Of a stretch of DNA of 64,000 bases, positions 51,113-59,475 are shown piece by piece. The stretch's first letter is position 1, and every line of letters starts with the position of its first letter. Position numbers and translations under genes: made by a program. The notes below the pieces were generated by a model. It did not search any database and had not been told where the DNA came from. It saw only the letters and a program-made list of their open reading frames with translations. The DNA is from Thermocaproicibacter sp041859875 (GTDB lineage: Bacteria; Bacillota; Clostridia; Oscillospirales; Acutalibacteraceae), in contig JBFLFY010000005.1 of the NCBI GenBank assembly GCA_041859875.1, positions 1 through 64,000 of the forward strand, written 5' to 3'.

Positions 51113-52057
51113 ATGAAATACATTGCAAGAAAATTTGCGGCCCTCCTGCTGACGATGGTGCTTGTTTCCATCCTTGCGTTTGTGGCGTTCAACCTCATAC
51201 CCGGTGACCCGGCGCAGATGATACTCGGTACGGAAGCAACGCCGGAAAGCATTGCGGCGCTGCACGCAAAACTGGGGCTGGACCAGAGCCTGCCGCAGCG
51301 GTATTTTTCCTGGCTGGGCGGCTTGCTTCACGGCGATATGGGCACTTCGCTGCAGTATTCGCAGCCGGTTGCTTCGCTCCTTTTTTCGCGGCTGCCGGTT
51401 ACGGCGTGCCTTGCGGGGCTTTCACTGATTCTTATTGTTGCCCTTTCGTTCCCGGCGGGTGTGTTTGCCGCAAAATGGCACGGCACACTCCCCGGCCACC
51501 TAATGGATGCCGTTACCATGCTGAACCTTACGCTGCCGGGCTTTTTCTTCGGTGTGCTGTTTATCTGGATTTTCGGTATCCTGCTGCACTGCTTTGTGCC
51601 GGGCGCCTACATCGATTACCGGCAGGATTTCGGCGGCTTTCTGCGCTACCTGATTTTCCCGGCTTTGGCTGTTGCACTGCCAAACATCGCTTCCACGGCA
51701 AAATTTCTGCGAAATGCCATTTTGGCTGAGCGGAACAGCGCATATGCTGTGACCGCCCGCAGCAAGGGCCTTTCGGAAAGTGCCATTCTGCGGCGGCATG
51801 TGCTGAAAAACGCGGCGGTTCCGGCTGTAACGCTTCTTGGCATGACAGTAGCGGAAATCTTTTCCGGAAGTATTATTATTGAACAGGTATTCAGCCTTCC
51901 GGGCGTTGGCAGGCTTTTGATTTCGGCGGTTTCCACGCGGGATTTTCCAATGCTGGAGTCGCTGGTCGTTTACATTGCACTTCTTGTTACCATTGCAAAT
52001 TTTGCCGCAGACCTGGTGATACGCTGGATTGACCCGAGAATGAGGCAGAAAGCATGA
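51113..52057 (+). CDS. Peptide-type ABC transporter permease (DppB/OppB family)
   Basis: A 314-residue inner-membrane permease with six helices. It has the family's NLIPGDPAQMILG near residue 25, the long periplasmic part with GLDQSLPQRYFSWLGGLLHGDMGTSL, and the cytoplasmic coupling loop EAA-like ARSKGLSESAILRRHVLKNA. It starts 27 bases after the binding-protein gene. Confidence 0.93.
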   Translation: MKYIARKFAALLLTMVLVSILAFVAFNLIPGDPAQMILGTEATPESIAALHAKLGLDQSLPQRYFSWLGGLLHGDMGTSLQYSQPVASLLFSRLPVTACLAGLSLILIVALSFPAGVFAAKWHGTLPGHLMDAVTMLNLTLPGFFFGVLFIWIFGILLHCFVPGAYIDYRQDFGGFLRYLIFPALAVALPNIASTAKFLRNAILAERNSAYAVTARSKGLSESAILRRHVLKNAAVPAVTLLGMTVAEIFSGSIIIEQVFSLPGVGRLLISAVSTRDFPMLESLVVYIALLVTIANFAADLVIRWIDPRMRQKA

Positions 52058-52073
52058 AAGGAATCTTCAGAGA

Positions 52074-52868
52074 ATGAGGGATGAACAGAAATTTCGGTTT
52101 CGGCTTGGCCTCGCCCTGATGTGTGCCGTTGGCCTGCTGGCTCTTGTGAGCCTGTTTTACACACCGCATGACCCTTATGCTATGGATTCTGCGCAGCGTT
52201 TTCTGCCGCCGAGTCTGCAGCATCTTTTTGGAACAGATCAGTTTGGGCGCGACAATTTCAGCCGTGCCGTAACAGGCACACGCTATTCGCTTTTTGTGGC
52301 GGTTTCCACCGTGGCGCTGAGCGGAACGGTTGGGGTTTCCATCGGGCTGTTTGTTGGCTATGCGGGCGGCGCGGCGGAAGCCATTGTCATGCGCCTTACG
52401 GATGCACTGGCGTCTTTCCCCGGAATTTTAATGGCCCTTGTAGCCGTTACGGTCTGCGGCGGCGGAAAGTACACTATCATTCCGGCGCTGGCTGTGGCCT
52501 TTCTGCCAAGCTATATCCGCATCGCACGGAGCGGAGCGCAGCAGTGCGCACGGCGCGAATTTATAGAAGCCGCGCGTACCTGCGGTGTTTCTACAGGGCG
52601 CATTCTGTTCCGCCATATCTTGCCGAACCTTCTGCCGTCAGTTGTTCCCGCACTTGTAATCGGCCTTTCCAACGCCATTTTGGCGGAATCCGGAATGAGC
52701 TACCTTGGCCTTGGCATACAGCCGCCGACTCCAAGCTGGGGCCGTATGCTTGCCGAAGGGCAGGTCTTTCTGCTGAAAGCACCGTGGGAATCCATCTCCG
52801 CCGGGCTGATGATTTTTGTTACAGTGCTTGGGTTCCATAATTTCGGTGACGGCCTTTCGCGGGAATAA
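52074..52868 (+). CDS. Peptide-type ABC transporter permease (DppC/OppC family)
   Basis: A 264-residue permease with LFGTDQFGRDNFSRAVTGTRYSL, coupling loop EAARTCGVSTGRILFRHILPNLLPS and the ending GLGIQPPTPSWGRML...FHNFGDGL, all typical of the DppC branch. It completes a binding protein plus two-permease set, but no ATPase genes (DppD/DppF) follow. A terminator comes directly after. Confidence 0.93.
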   Translation: MRDEQKFRFRLGLALMCAVGLLALVSLFYTPHDPYAMDSAQRFLPPSLQHLFGTDQFGRDNFSRAVTGTRYSLFVAVSTVALSGTVGVSIGLFVGYAGGAAEAIVMRLTDALASFPGILMALVAVTVCGGGKYTIIPALAVAFLPSYIRIARSGAQQCARREFIEAARTCGVSTGRILFRHILPNLLPSVVPALVIGLSNAILAESGMSYLGLGIQPPTPSWGRMLAEGQVFLLKAPWESISAGLMIFVTVLGFHNFGDGLSRE

Positions 52869-52878
52869 GACAGAAAAA

Positions 52879-52923
52879 GAAAAAGCTCAGCCGCTTCCCT
52901 TTCAAAACGGCTGGCTTTTTTTA
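52879..52923 (+). terminator. Terminator of the peptide transporter operon
   Basis: AAAAAGC-TC-AGCCG pairs with CGGCT-G-GCTTTTTTT around a 13-base loop. Confidence 0.7.
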
Positions 52924-52930
52924 TGCAGTT

Positions 52931-53302
52931 TTAGAGAAAAGAAAGCTGGCCTAGGTTCCACATTCGAAGGCGCACGGCGTAAAAGACAGACACGCTGAGC
53001 AGCAGAAATGCCAAAAAGGCAATGTTCAGCCGCCGATGCTTTCCAAAAGGGCGGCCTCCGGAAAGAATCAGCCAGTACAGAAAACCGGCTGAAAAAATGA
53101 GTGGATTATAGACCCATGCGCCGTAAAAATCACCGGCCAAAAGGGAGCGGAAGGCCCGCGTCATGCCACAGCCCGGGCACGGGATGTGAAAAGCCTGCCG
53201 AAAAAGGCAGGCTGGGTGCAGCAAAACCATGAGAAAGCCTGCCACAGTGAGCAGAACGGCTGTAAAAATTCGCAGCCGGTATTTTTTAAAAAATGCAATC
53301 AT
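52931..53302 (-). CDS. DUF2752 membrane protein
   Basis: A 123-residue protein with three helices and the diagnostic CPGCGMTRA motif (about 42-50) that defines DUF2752. Function is unknown. It follows the TM2-domain gene by 47 bases on the same strand, an association seen elsewhere in Clostridia. The gap holds a small inverted repeat (AAAGAAGG/CCTTCTTT). Confidence 0.88.
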   Translation of the reverse strand: MIAFFKKYRLRIFTAVLLTVAGFLMVLLHPACLFRQAFHIPCPGCGMTRAFRSLLAGDFYGAWVYNPLIFSAGFLYWLILSGGRPFGKHRRLNIAFLAFLLLSVSVFYAVRLRMWNLGQLSFL

Positions 53303-53349
53303 TTATTTTGTTTGAAAGAAGGAAGCCCATGCGGGATGCCTTCTTTTTG

Positions 53350-53891
53350 TCAGTCTTTCAGCGGGATGCCGCGCGCGTCAACGCAGATGGAGCCGGTGAG
53401 AATCATAATTCCTTCTACAAATCCCCAAATACCGGAAACCACGGCGCCGAACCCGCAGGTGCAGACTGTAATCAGAAGCTGGGCTACGGCTTTTCCCGTG
53501 TAGCCAAGGTAAAAGTTGTGAATCCCAAGGCTGCCCAGAAAAATCCCAAGGAGCCCCGCGGCCATTTTGGACTTTTGGTCCGGGTAAAAAGGCTGCTGCT
53601 GGTATGGGGGCTGCTGATAAGTGGGAGGCTGCTGGTAAGGCTGCTGCGGTTGTTGATAGGGCGGTTGTTGGTATGGAGAGGCTGCTGTTGTGGCTGCGGC
53701 TGCTGCGGAGCTTCATCCGCCGAAGCCGAATAAGTAGGTACATAGCCACAGTTGGGGCAAATGGAAGAACCGGGTGCAGCTGGAGCCCCGCAGTTGGGGC
53801 AGAACTGGCTTCCGGTTCCGACCGGCGTACCGCAGTTTGGACAGTGGCTGGCGCCTTCCGGAAGTTGATTCCCACAGTTACGGCAAAACAT
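53350..53891 (-). pseudogene. Zinc-ribbon/TM2-domain protein, interrupted by a single-base frameshift
   Basis: The N-terminal part (53891 to about 53675) encodes three CxxC ribbons (FCRNCGNQLPEGASHCPNCG, QFCPNCG, ICPNCG) and a Pro/Gln-rich linker. At about 53668-53676 the linker changes frame: downstream the other frame continues YQQPPYQQPQQPY and then a TM2 domain (GIFLGSLGIHNFYLGYTGKA...GFGAVVSGIWGFVEGIMILTG). Adding one C (CCTCTCCA to CCTCCTCCA) would restore one reading frame of about 180 residues. It is either an assembly error or a recent mutation in a repetitive CAG/CCT-rich stretch. Confidence 0.8.
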
Positions 53892-53991
53892 AGAGCAGCC
53901 TCCCTAAAATTTAATTATTTTTAATAGAGCAAACTAAAAGATACTTTATCATATTCGGTTTCCGCTGTCAAATTTACTGAACCGGCTTATT

Positions 53992-54963
53992 TTATTTTTT
54001 ACTGTCATCTGCACCCTCCAGAGTTTCGGAAGTTGTCTTTTCAATCAGGAAACGCGGGCGTGCCTTTACTTCTCCATAAATTTTTCCAATGTATGTGCCA
54101 AGAACGCCCATTCCGGAAAGAAGAAGCCCGCCCAAAAGCCACAGTGACCATATGCCGATAATCCAGGCGGCAGTGCCGGCGGCAAAATGCGAAATGGCAG
54201 CCCATACCGTACCAACCAGGCTGACAAAGAAAATGCAGATGCCGAAGTTAAAAAGCATTTTCAGCGGCTTTACGCTGAAAGAGGTAATGCCGTCTACGGC
54301 AAAGGCAATCATTTTTTTCAGCGGGTATTTTGATTCACCCGCAAAGCGCTCGTGCCGGGCATAATACACAGAGTCGCTGCGGTAGCCGATGAGCGGCACA
54401 AGGCCGCGCAGAAAAAGGTTTACTTCACGGTAACTGCTGAGGGCGTTGAGTGCGCGACGGCTCATCAGGCGGTAGTCCGCGTGGTTGTAAACAAGGTTTA
54501 CACCGAGCTTTTCCATGAATCTGTAAAACATCAGCGCGGAGGTGCGTTTAAAGAACGTGTCGGTGTCGCGCTTGCTGCGCACGCCGTAAACAACGTCGCA
54601 GCCTTCCTGAAATTTTTCGACAAATTTATCGAGAACTTCCACGTCATCCTGCAGATCCGCGTCCAGGCTGATGGCACAGTCAGCGTATTTGCGTGCGGTC
54701 ATTAACCCAGCCAGCAGGGCATTCTGATGCCCCCGGTTATGCGCGAGCTTGATGCCGGAAACAAGTTCGTTTTCCCGGCTGAATTCAGAAATCAGTTTCC
54801 ACGTTGCGTCGTGGCTTCCGTCATCGACCAGAAGCATACGGCTTCCGGTGTCCGCAAGGCCCGTGGCATTCATCGCTTTCAGCTTTTTCGTAAGGCGTTT
54901 TACCGTTTCGGGCAGAACCTTTTCTTCGTTATAGCAAGGGATGACAAGGTAAATAACTGGCAT
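53992..54963 (-). CDS. CsbB-like family 2 polyprenyl-phosphate glycosyltransferase
   Basis: A 323-residue protein: GT-A domain (PCYNEEKVLPETV, LLVDDGSHDATW, HNRGHQNALLAGL, SLDADLQDDVE; about 5-230) and two C-terminal membrane helices (about 235-305). It resembles CsbB/GtrB enzymes that load a sugar onto undecaprenyl phosphate. It starts 3 bases after yfhO with GGAGG 7 bases before its ATG, so the two are co-translated. In Bacillus and Staphylococcus, CsbB and YfhO glycosylate lipoteichoic acid. Confidence 0.92.
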   Translation of the reverse strand: MPVIYLVIPCYNEEKVLPETVKRLTKKLKAMNATGLADTGSRMLLVDDGSHDATWKLISEFSRENELVSGIKLAHNRGHQNALLAGLMTARKYADCAISLDADLQDDVEVLDKFVEKFQEGCDVVYGVRSKRDTDTFFKRTSALMFYRFMEKLGVNLVYNHADYRLMSRRALNALSSYREVNLFLRGLVPLIGYRSDSVYYARHERFAGESKYPLKKMIAFAVDGITSFSVKPLKMLFNFGICIFFVSLVGTVWAAISHFAAGTAAWIIGIWSLWLLGGLLLSGMGVLGTYIGKIYGEVKARPRFLIEKTTSETLEGADDSKK

Positions 54964-54966
54964 GGC

Positions 54967-57375
54967 TTAACCTCCGATATTTTCTGTCTGCTCCATGTTT
55001 GCAGCTGCTTCTTCTTTGCGTTTCTTTGTTTTAGAGCGTGTGCAGTACCAGTAGAGCAGGAACAGGAGCGCGCCGCTGGCAGTGACTGCCGCACCGAGCT
55101 TCACCCCGGGGGTTTGGTAGTTAAAGCGGATGGATGACGTCCCTTTCGGCACTTTTACCGCCATAAACCCGATGTTCGATTGGATAATGGGAACGCTTTG
55201 GCCGTTTACCTGCGCACTCCAGCCGCTTTCCCAAGGAACGCTGAAAAAGACGAGCCGGTCGGTCGAAGAAGTGAACTGTGCCGAAAAGCCGCCGTTGTCG
55301 TGGGTGAAGGAAGAGCATGACATCGCTTTGCGTGCGGTGCAGTCGCTGAAATAAGCTTCTTTTGTGTATTGCTGGGATTCTGTGTTCAGGTGCTGCAGGA
55401 TTCCGGCATATTTTGCAGCGTCTTTGTCTTCCAGTACAATGGCTTTCAGCAGGACAAGATGCCGGTCGCCCTGCGAGATGCTGTTATATTCTGAACGGGT
55501 GATGTAGGAATCGTAGCTGAACCCCATGGGGATATAATAGTCATTTCGGTAAATACGGCAGCCGTTCTGCGTTGCGTAATAGCTCCAGCCCGGCATGGTT
55601 GCCGTACTTGTATCGGCAACAAAGTCCTTCCCGGTTGGCGGGTCAAAAAGCCAGCGGCAGCTTGTAAGGCCGCGCAGCCCGTAAACGGAAACATCCGGCC
55701 GTGAACCGACGTCACGCTGGACGCCAATCGTCGGGTAAAATTCCATAATGGAGCCGGGCACAATGCTGTGAAACGCCTGGATGGTCGGCATCTTCCAGTA
55801 CATCGCCTGGTTGTCCATGCCGTCGTAGACGTCAATGCGGCTGAATGCAGTGCTGTCCGGCAAATGGATGCTGCTGCCGCCGTTCAGCGAGTGCGGAATA
55901 ATCCATGCGTGAGTGTCGTCGCTCTGTGTTTTGCCGAGTGCAATAAAGAACGAGGCATAAATTACCGAAACAAGCACAATGCCAACCGTACAGTTCCGAA
56001 GGAACTTCTGCCGGTCGCGCTTATAGTACTGAAAAATGATAACCATAAGCGCAAGGCTCAGCAAAGAAATGGCAACGTAAGACCAGAACCGGGTGGGGTA
56101 GTCTTCCAGCCCGAAAACGGTATCTTTTCCGCCGCTGCCATTGTCGATTATCTTGGGCATGAGGCCGATTGGCAGGGCGATGCCGAGGGTAATGCCCAAA
56201 GTCCAGTGCACGGCACGCTTCCAGTTCGTACCGGTGTTTTGCAAAGCAAAAACGGTTGCAAGCGACATCATCAGCGTAAGCATATAGTACCAGCGCGCGT
56301 AGTAGGCCATGTTGAAAAGCTGGAACGCCGCATTCAGCACCGGAACAAATGCCATAAAGAAAAGGATGCAAAGAAGCGTTTTCAGCCAGTTCTTTTTGCG
56401 GAAATGGAGAAAGGCAATTACGCCGCTCATGCTGAACAGCGGCAGCCATGCGCCAAGAGAGGCCCATTTTGCTTCGGAATTCGGCGTAAAGTTTGGCCGT
56501 GCCGGAATATCCGGCGGGAAGAAGAAACACTCTAGGATGTGAATGTAACGCTGGTTGTAATCATAAAGCAGCGCATTCCAGCCGCTTGGAAAGTTGTTAA
56601 GGCGTGGATTCTGCGTTACGGCGAGTATGGTCGGCACCAGCATGACGCAGGCACACAGCACACCAATGACGGATTCGCAGAAAAGGAGCAGAAAGTCGCG
56701 CACGCTGATGCTCCAGCTGCCAGAAAGTACGCGCACAATCCAATAGATAATGAGGAAAACGACCTGCCCCACAAAGAAGTAGTAGTTTGAGGTGCAGCTC
56801 AGAAACACGGTAAAGGCAAAAAGGCACCTGCGGTGGTCGTACATGTACTCATCCAATGCCCAAAGCATCAAGGGGAAAAAGATAATTGCTTCGTGAAAGT
56901 GGTTAAAAAAGATATTATAGATGGAAAAGCCCGAAGACGCATACAGAAGCGCGCCGATAATGGCATAATCGGGGTGGGAAACATAGCGGCGCAGGAAAAG
57001 ATATGCGGTAAACGCCGCGCAGCCGAACTTCAGAATCAGCAGCGGCCCCATCAGGTGCGGCACCATCCAGCTTGGGAAGGGGATGGTCAGCCAGAAAAAC
57101 GGGCTGCCCAGCAAATAGAAGGAGTAGGAACCCATGAAATTTGCACCCAGGTCGGTTGTCCAGTTCCAACCCCAGTTTCCGCTGCGCACAGCGTCGTGGC
57201 ACATCTGGTAGAAAGGTACCTGCTGTACATTGAAATCTCCGTAAAAAAGAAAATATCCGTTGTCAAATAAAATAAAGGGCAGGAAGAAAAGAAGCGCTGT
57301 TCCCAAACCGTACAGAAATGCCTTACGGCAGTAGTAGCCGGATTTGATGCCCCGCAGATCATGCAGCTCTGTCAC
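54967..57375 (-). CDS. yfhO: YfhO-family GT-C membrane glycosyltransferase
   Basis: An 802-residue polytopic protein with about 13-14 helices. Family features: the early loop YFLFYGDFNVQQVPFY with the GT-C Asp, GSYSFYLLGSPFFWL, YARWYYMLTLMM in the middle, and a C-terminal extracytoplasmic domain with PWESGWSAQVNGQ before the last helix. YfhO transfers a sugar from the lipid carrier made by CsbB to lipoteichoic acid on the outer face. The start is GTG with GGGGAGG 8 bases upstream. Target polymer in this organism is unknown. Confidence 0.92.
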   Translation of the reverse strand: MTELHDLRGIKSGYYCRKAFLYGLGTALLFFLPFILFDNGYFLFYGDFNVQQVPFYQMCHDAVRSGNWGWNWTTDLGANFMGSYSFYLLGSPFFWLTIPFPSWMVPHLMGPLLILKFGCAAFTAYLFLRRYVSHPDYAIIGALLYASSGFSIYNIFFNHFHEAIIFFPLMLWALDEYMYDHRRCLFAFTVFLSCTSNYYFFVGQVVFLIIYWIVRVLSGSWSISVRDFLLLFCESVIGVLCACVMLVPTILAVTQNPRLNNFPSGWNALLYDYNQRYIHILECFFFPPDIPARPNFTPNSEAKWASLGAWLPLFSMSGVIAFLHFRKKNWLKTLLCILFFMAFVPVLNAAFQLFNMAYYARWYYMLTLMMSLATVFALQNTGTNWKRAVHWTLGITLGIALPIGLMPKIIDNGSGGKDTVFGLEDYPTRFWSYVAISLLSLALMVIIFQYYKRDRQKFLRNCTVGIVLVSVIYASFFIALGKTQSDDTHAWIIPHSLNGGSSIHLPDSTAFSRIDVYDGMDNQAMYWKMPTIQAFHSIVPGSIMEFYPTIGVQRDVGSRPDVSVYGLRGLTSCRWLFDPPTGKDFVADTSTATMPGWSYYATQNGCRIYRNDYYIPMGFSYDSYITRSEYNSISQGDRHLVLLKAIVLEDKDAAKYAGILQHLNTESQQYTKEAYFSDCTARKAMSCSSFTHDNGGFSAQFTSSTDRLVFFSVPWESGWSAQVNGQSVPIIQSNIGFMAVKVPKGTSSIRFNYQTPGVKLGAAVTASGALLFLLYWYCTRSKTKKRKEEAAANMEQTENIGG

Positions 57376-57553
57376 CGTGCCGCCTCCCCGAAATTATTAT
57401 AAGAAATTATATAGTTTATTTGTAATTATATCACACTGTTTTGTCCAAACAATGTATAAAAAAGTGAAAGTTATGAATTTGTTATTGAATTTTGGCTGGA
57501 AACCTTTAGGATGAGAAAAAGAATGAAAACAGCGAGAGGAGCTTGAAAAAGTA

Positions 57554-58135
57554 ATGTACCATTTTTTTGCCATGCTTTCCCGTATGAAAAATATCTGCCG
57601 CTGGGGCCTTATGCGAAACACACGGGATGAAAACCTGTGCGAGCACAGTTTTGAAACGGCCGTGATAGCTCATGCCCTTGCCGTGCTGCACAATCGGCGT
57701 TTCGGCGGCCATGTGAATGCGGAGCGTACCGCGCTGCTTGCCCTGTTCCACGACTCAACCGAGATTGTAACAGGCGATATGCCAACGCCTGTGAAATATT
57801 ATAACCCGGAGATCCGCGAGGCTTACCGTAAAGTGGAAGAAGCCGCACGCACCCGCCTGCTTGGCTTTCTGCCGGATGACCTGCGCCCCGAGTACCGCCC
57901 TTTGCTGGGCGAACCGCTGGACTCCGACCGTGAACTTCTTCCGCTTGTGAAGGCGGCGGACAAGCTCTCTGCCGTAATAAAATGTGTAGAAGAGCAGCGC
58001 ATGGGCAACAGCGAGTTTGCAAGCGCCGAAACGACTTTGCGCAAAGCGGTGGAAGACCTGCATTTACCTGAAGCGGACTGCTTTGTGAAGGAATTCCTGC
58101 CTTCCTACAGTCTGACGCTTGACGAGCAGAAATAG
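57554..58135 (+). CDS. yfbR: 5'-deoxynucleotidase YfbR
   Basis: Dephosphorylates deoxynucleoside 5'-monophosphates. The 193-residue HD protein closely follows the E. coli YfbR pattern: HFFAMLSRMKNICRW, LMRNTRDENLCEHS (metal His), NAERTALLALFHDSTE (HD), GDMPTPVKYYNPEI, and a late KAADKLSA Asp, ending with PSYSLTLDE. GAGGAG lies 12 bases before the ATG. It is followed by a promoter for the LCP genes. Confidence 0.95.
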   Translation: MYHFFAMLSRMKNICRWGLMRNTRDENLCEHSFETAVIAHALAVLHNRRFGGHVNAERTALLALFHDSTEIVTGDMPTPVKYYNPEIREAYRKVEEAARTRLLGFLPDDLRPEYRPLLGEPLDSDRELLPLVKAADKLSAVIKCVEEQRMGNSEFASAETTLRKAVEDLHLPEADCFVKEFLPSYSLTLDEQK

Positions 58136-58142
58136 AATTCTG

Positions 58143-58171
58143 TTTACGGATTGAAAAATGAGGAATATAAT
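58143..58171 (+). promoter_or_regulatory. Sigma-A promoter of the first LCP gene
   Basis: TTTACG (58143-58148), a 17-base spacer, TATAAT (58166-58171). Confidence 0.75.
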
Positions 58172-58261
58172 ATAAAAAAAGGATTTGGAGAAATTCTGCC
58201 CTAGGCGGATGTGCAGTCCCGGCAGGATGCTCAAAACAGCGTCAGAAAGGATGTGGTACAG

Positions 58262-59311
58262 GTGAAAAGTAAAAAGCTCAGACTTGTACGGAATCTTGTC
58301 ATATTAATTTTCAGCCTGATTTTTCTGGTAGGCGGAGGCGCCTGCCTTTACACCGACCAGCTTTTAAATAAAATCAAATTTTCCCCGGACAGCGGCAGCT
58401 CTCAGGCAGGGCCGCAGATTCAGTTCCATACCGGCTCAGACAATGCGGCAAATGCAAAAGCAGGCATCATAGGCGGCCTGTACCGCGACGACGCAATTAT
58501 TAACGTTCTTTTGCTCGGTGCGGATGATTACCAGCAGAACGACACGGGCCGCAGCGACAGCATGATGCTTGTTTCTGTGGACACGCGCCACAAAAAGCTG
58601 AAAATTACCTCTTTTATGCGTGATATGTATGTTCCCATTCCCGGCATCGGCAGCACCAAGCTGTGCCATGCGTACAGCCTCGGCGGCGGTGACGCAAAAG
58701 GTGCGCGCAAGGTTGTTTCCACGCTGGAAAGCAACTTCGGCGTCGACATTGACCGCTATGCTATCATCCATATTTCCGCGTTCCCAAAAATTATTGACCG
58801 GCTTGGCGGCGTGGAGATTGCCCTTACGGATGAGAAAAACAGCGACGGCATTTCCGAAGCCGGGCTTATCAATGCGTATTCGGGTGACAGCAGGCAGGTG
58901 CATACCGGGGTCAACAACCTTTCCGGCCTGCAGGCGCTTTACTATTCCCGTATCCGCGAAATCGGCAACGACCAGGGACGCACGGAACGGCAGCGGAAAG
59001 TATTTTCAAGCCTTGTGGACAAACTCAAAAAATCCAGCATTGGGGATTTGAACGCTGCACTGGCCGATGTGCTGTCGCTTGTATCGACCAATATGACGAA
59101 AAATGAAGTTGTTTCCATGGCGGCAAACTCCCTTACGTACCTGCACTACCCGGTTGCTCAGCATCGGGTGCCGACCGAGGGCGAATATTGGGATGTTAAA
59201 GACAGCGAGGGCAACTGGAAATGGCTTGGCATCGACACGGAAAAATGCCGGAGCAGTTTTACAAAGTTTATTTTTGAAAATGACATTCCCACCGGAAATT
59301 ATCCTGGATAA
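58262..59311 (+). CDS. LytR-CpsA-Psr (LCP) cell-wall ligase, copy 1
   Basis: LCP enzymes attach teichoic acids or capsule to peptidoglycan from lipid carriers. A 349-residue protein: short basic start, membrane anchor (about 11-30), then the LCP domain with NVLLLGADDYQQNDTGRSDSM, MRDMYVPIPGIG, the Arg-rich REIGNDQGRTERQRKVF and a C-terminal segment. The GTG at 58262 is chosen to match copy 2, which begins with the same MKSKKL. An upstream in-frame GTG lacks a site. Same length as copy 2 and very similar throughout. Confidence 0.92.
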   Translation: MKSKKLRLVRNLVILIFSLIFLVGGGACLYTDQLLNKIKFSPDSGSSQAGPQIQFHTGSDNAANAKAGIIGGLYRDDAIINVLLLGADDYQQNDTGRSDSMMLVSVDTRHKKLKITSFMRDMYVPIPGIGSTKLCHAYSLGGGDAKGARKVVSTLESNFGVDIDRYAIIHISAFPKIIDRLGGVEIALTDEKNSDGISEAGLINAYSGDSRQVHTGVNNLSGLQALYYSRIREIGNDQGRTERQRKVFSSLVDKLKKSSIGDLNAALADVLSLVSTNMTKNEVVSMAANSLTYLHYPVAQHRVPTEGEYWDVKDSEGNWKWLGIDTEKCRSSFTKFIFENDIPTGNYPG

Positions 59312-59378
59312 TTTTTCATAGCGTCAGGGGAAGGCAGCATTCCCAAAGTGGTTTACCCCTTTTTTGTTATTTTTCCTG

Positions 59379-59407
59379 TTTACATTTCAAAAAATGGGGT
59401 ATATAAT
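59379..59407 (+). promoter_or_regulatory. Sigma-A promoter of the second LCP gene
   Basis: TTTACA (59379-59384), a 17-base spacer, TATAAT (59402-59407). Copy 2 thus has its own promoter. Confidence 0.8.
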
Positions 59408-59475
59408 ACACTAAACTGGGTCTTTGTGTTAAAAGTGACGTTTCATAACTGCTTATATTTATAAGGAATGATACT

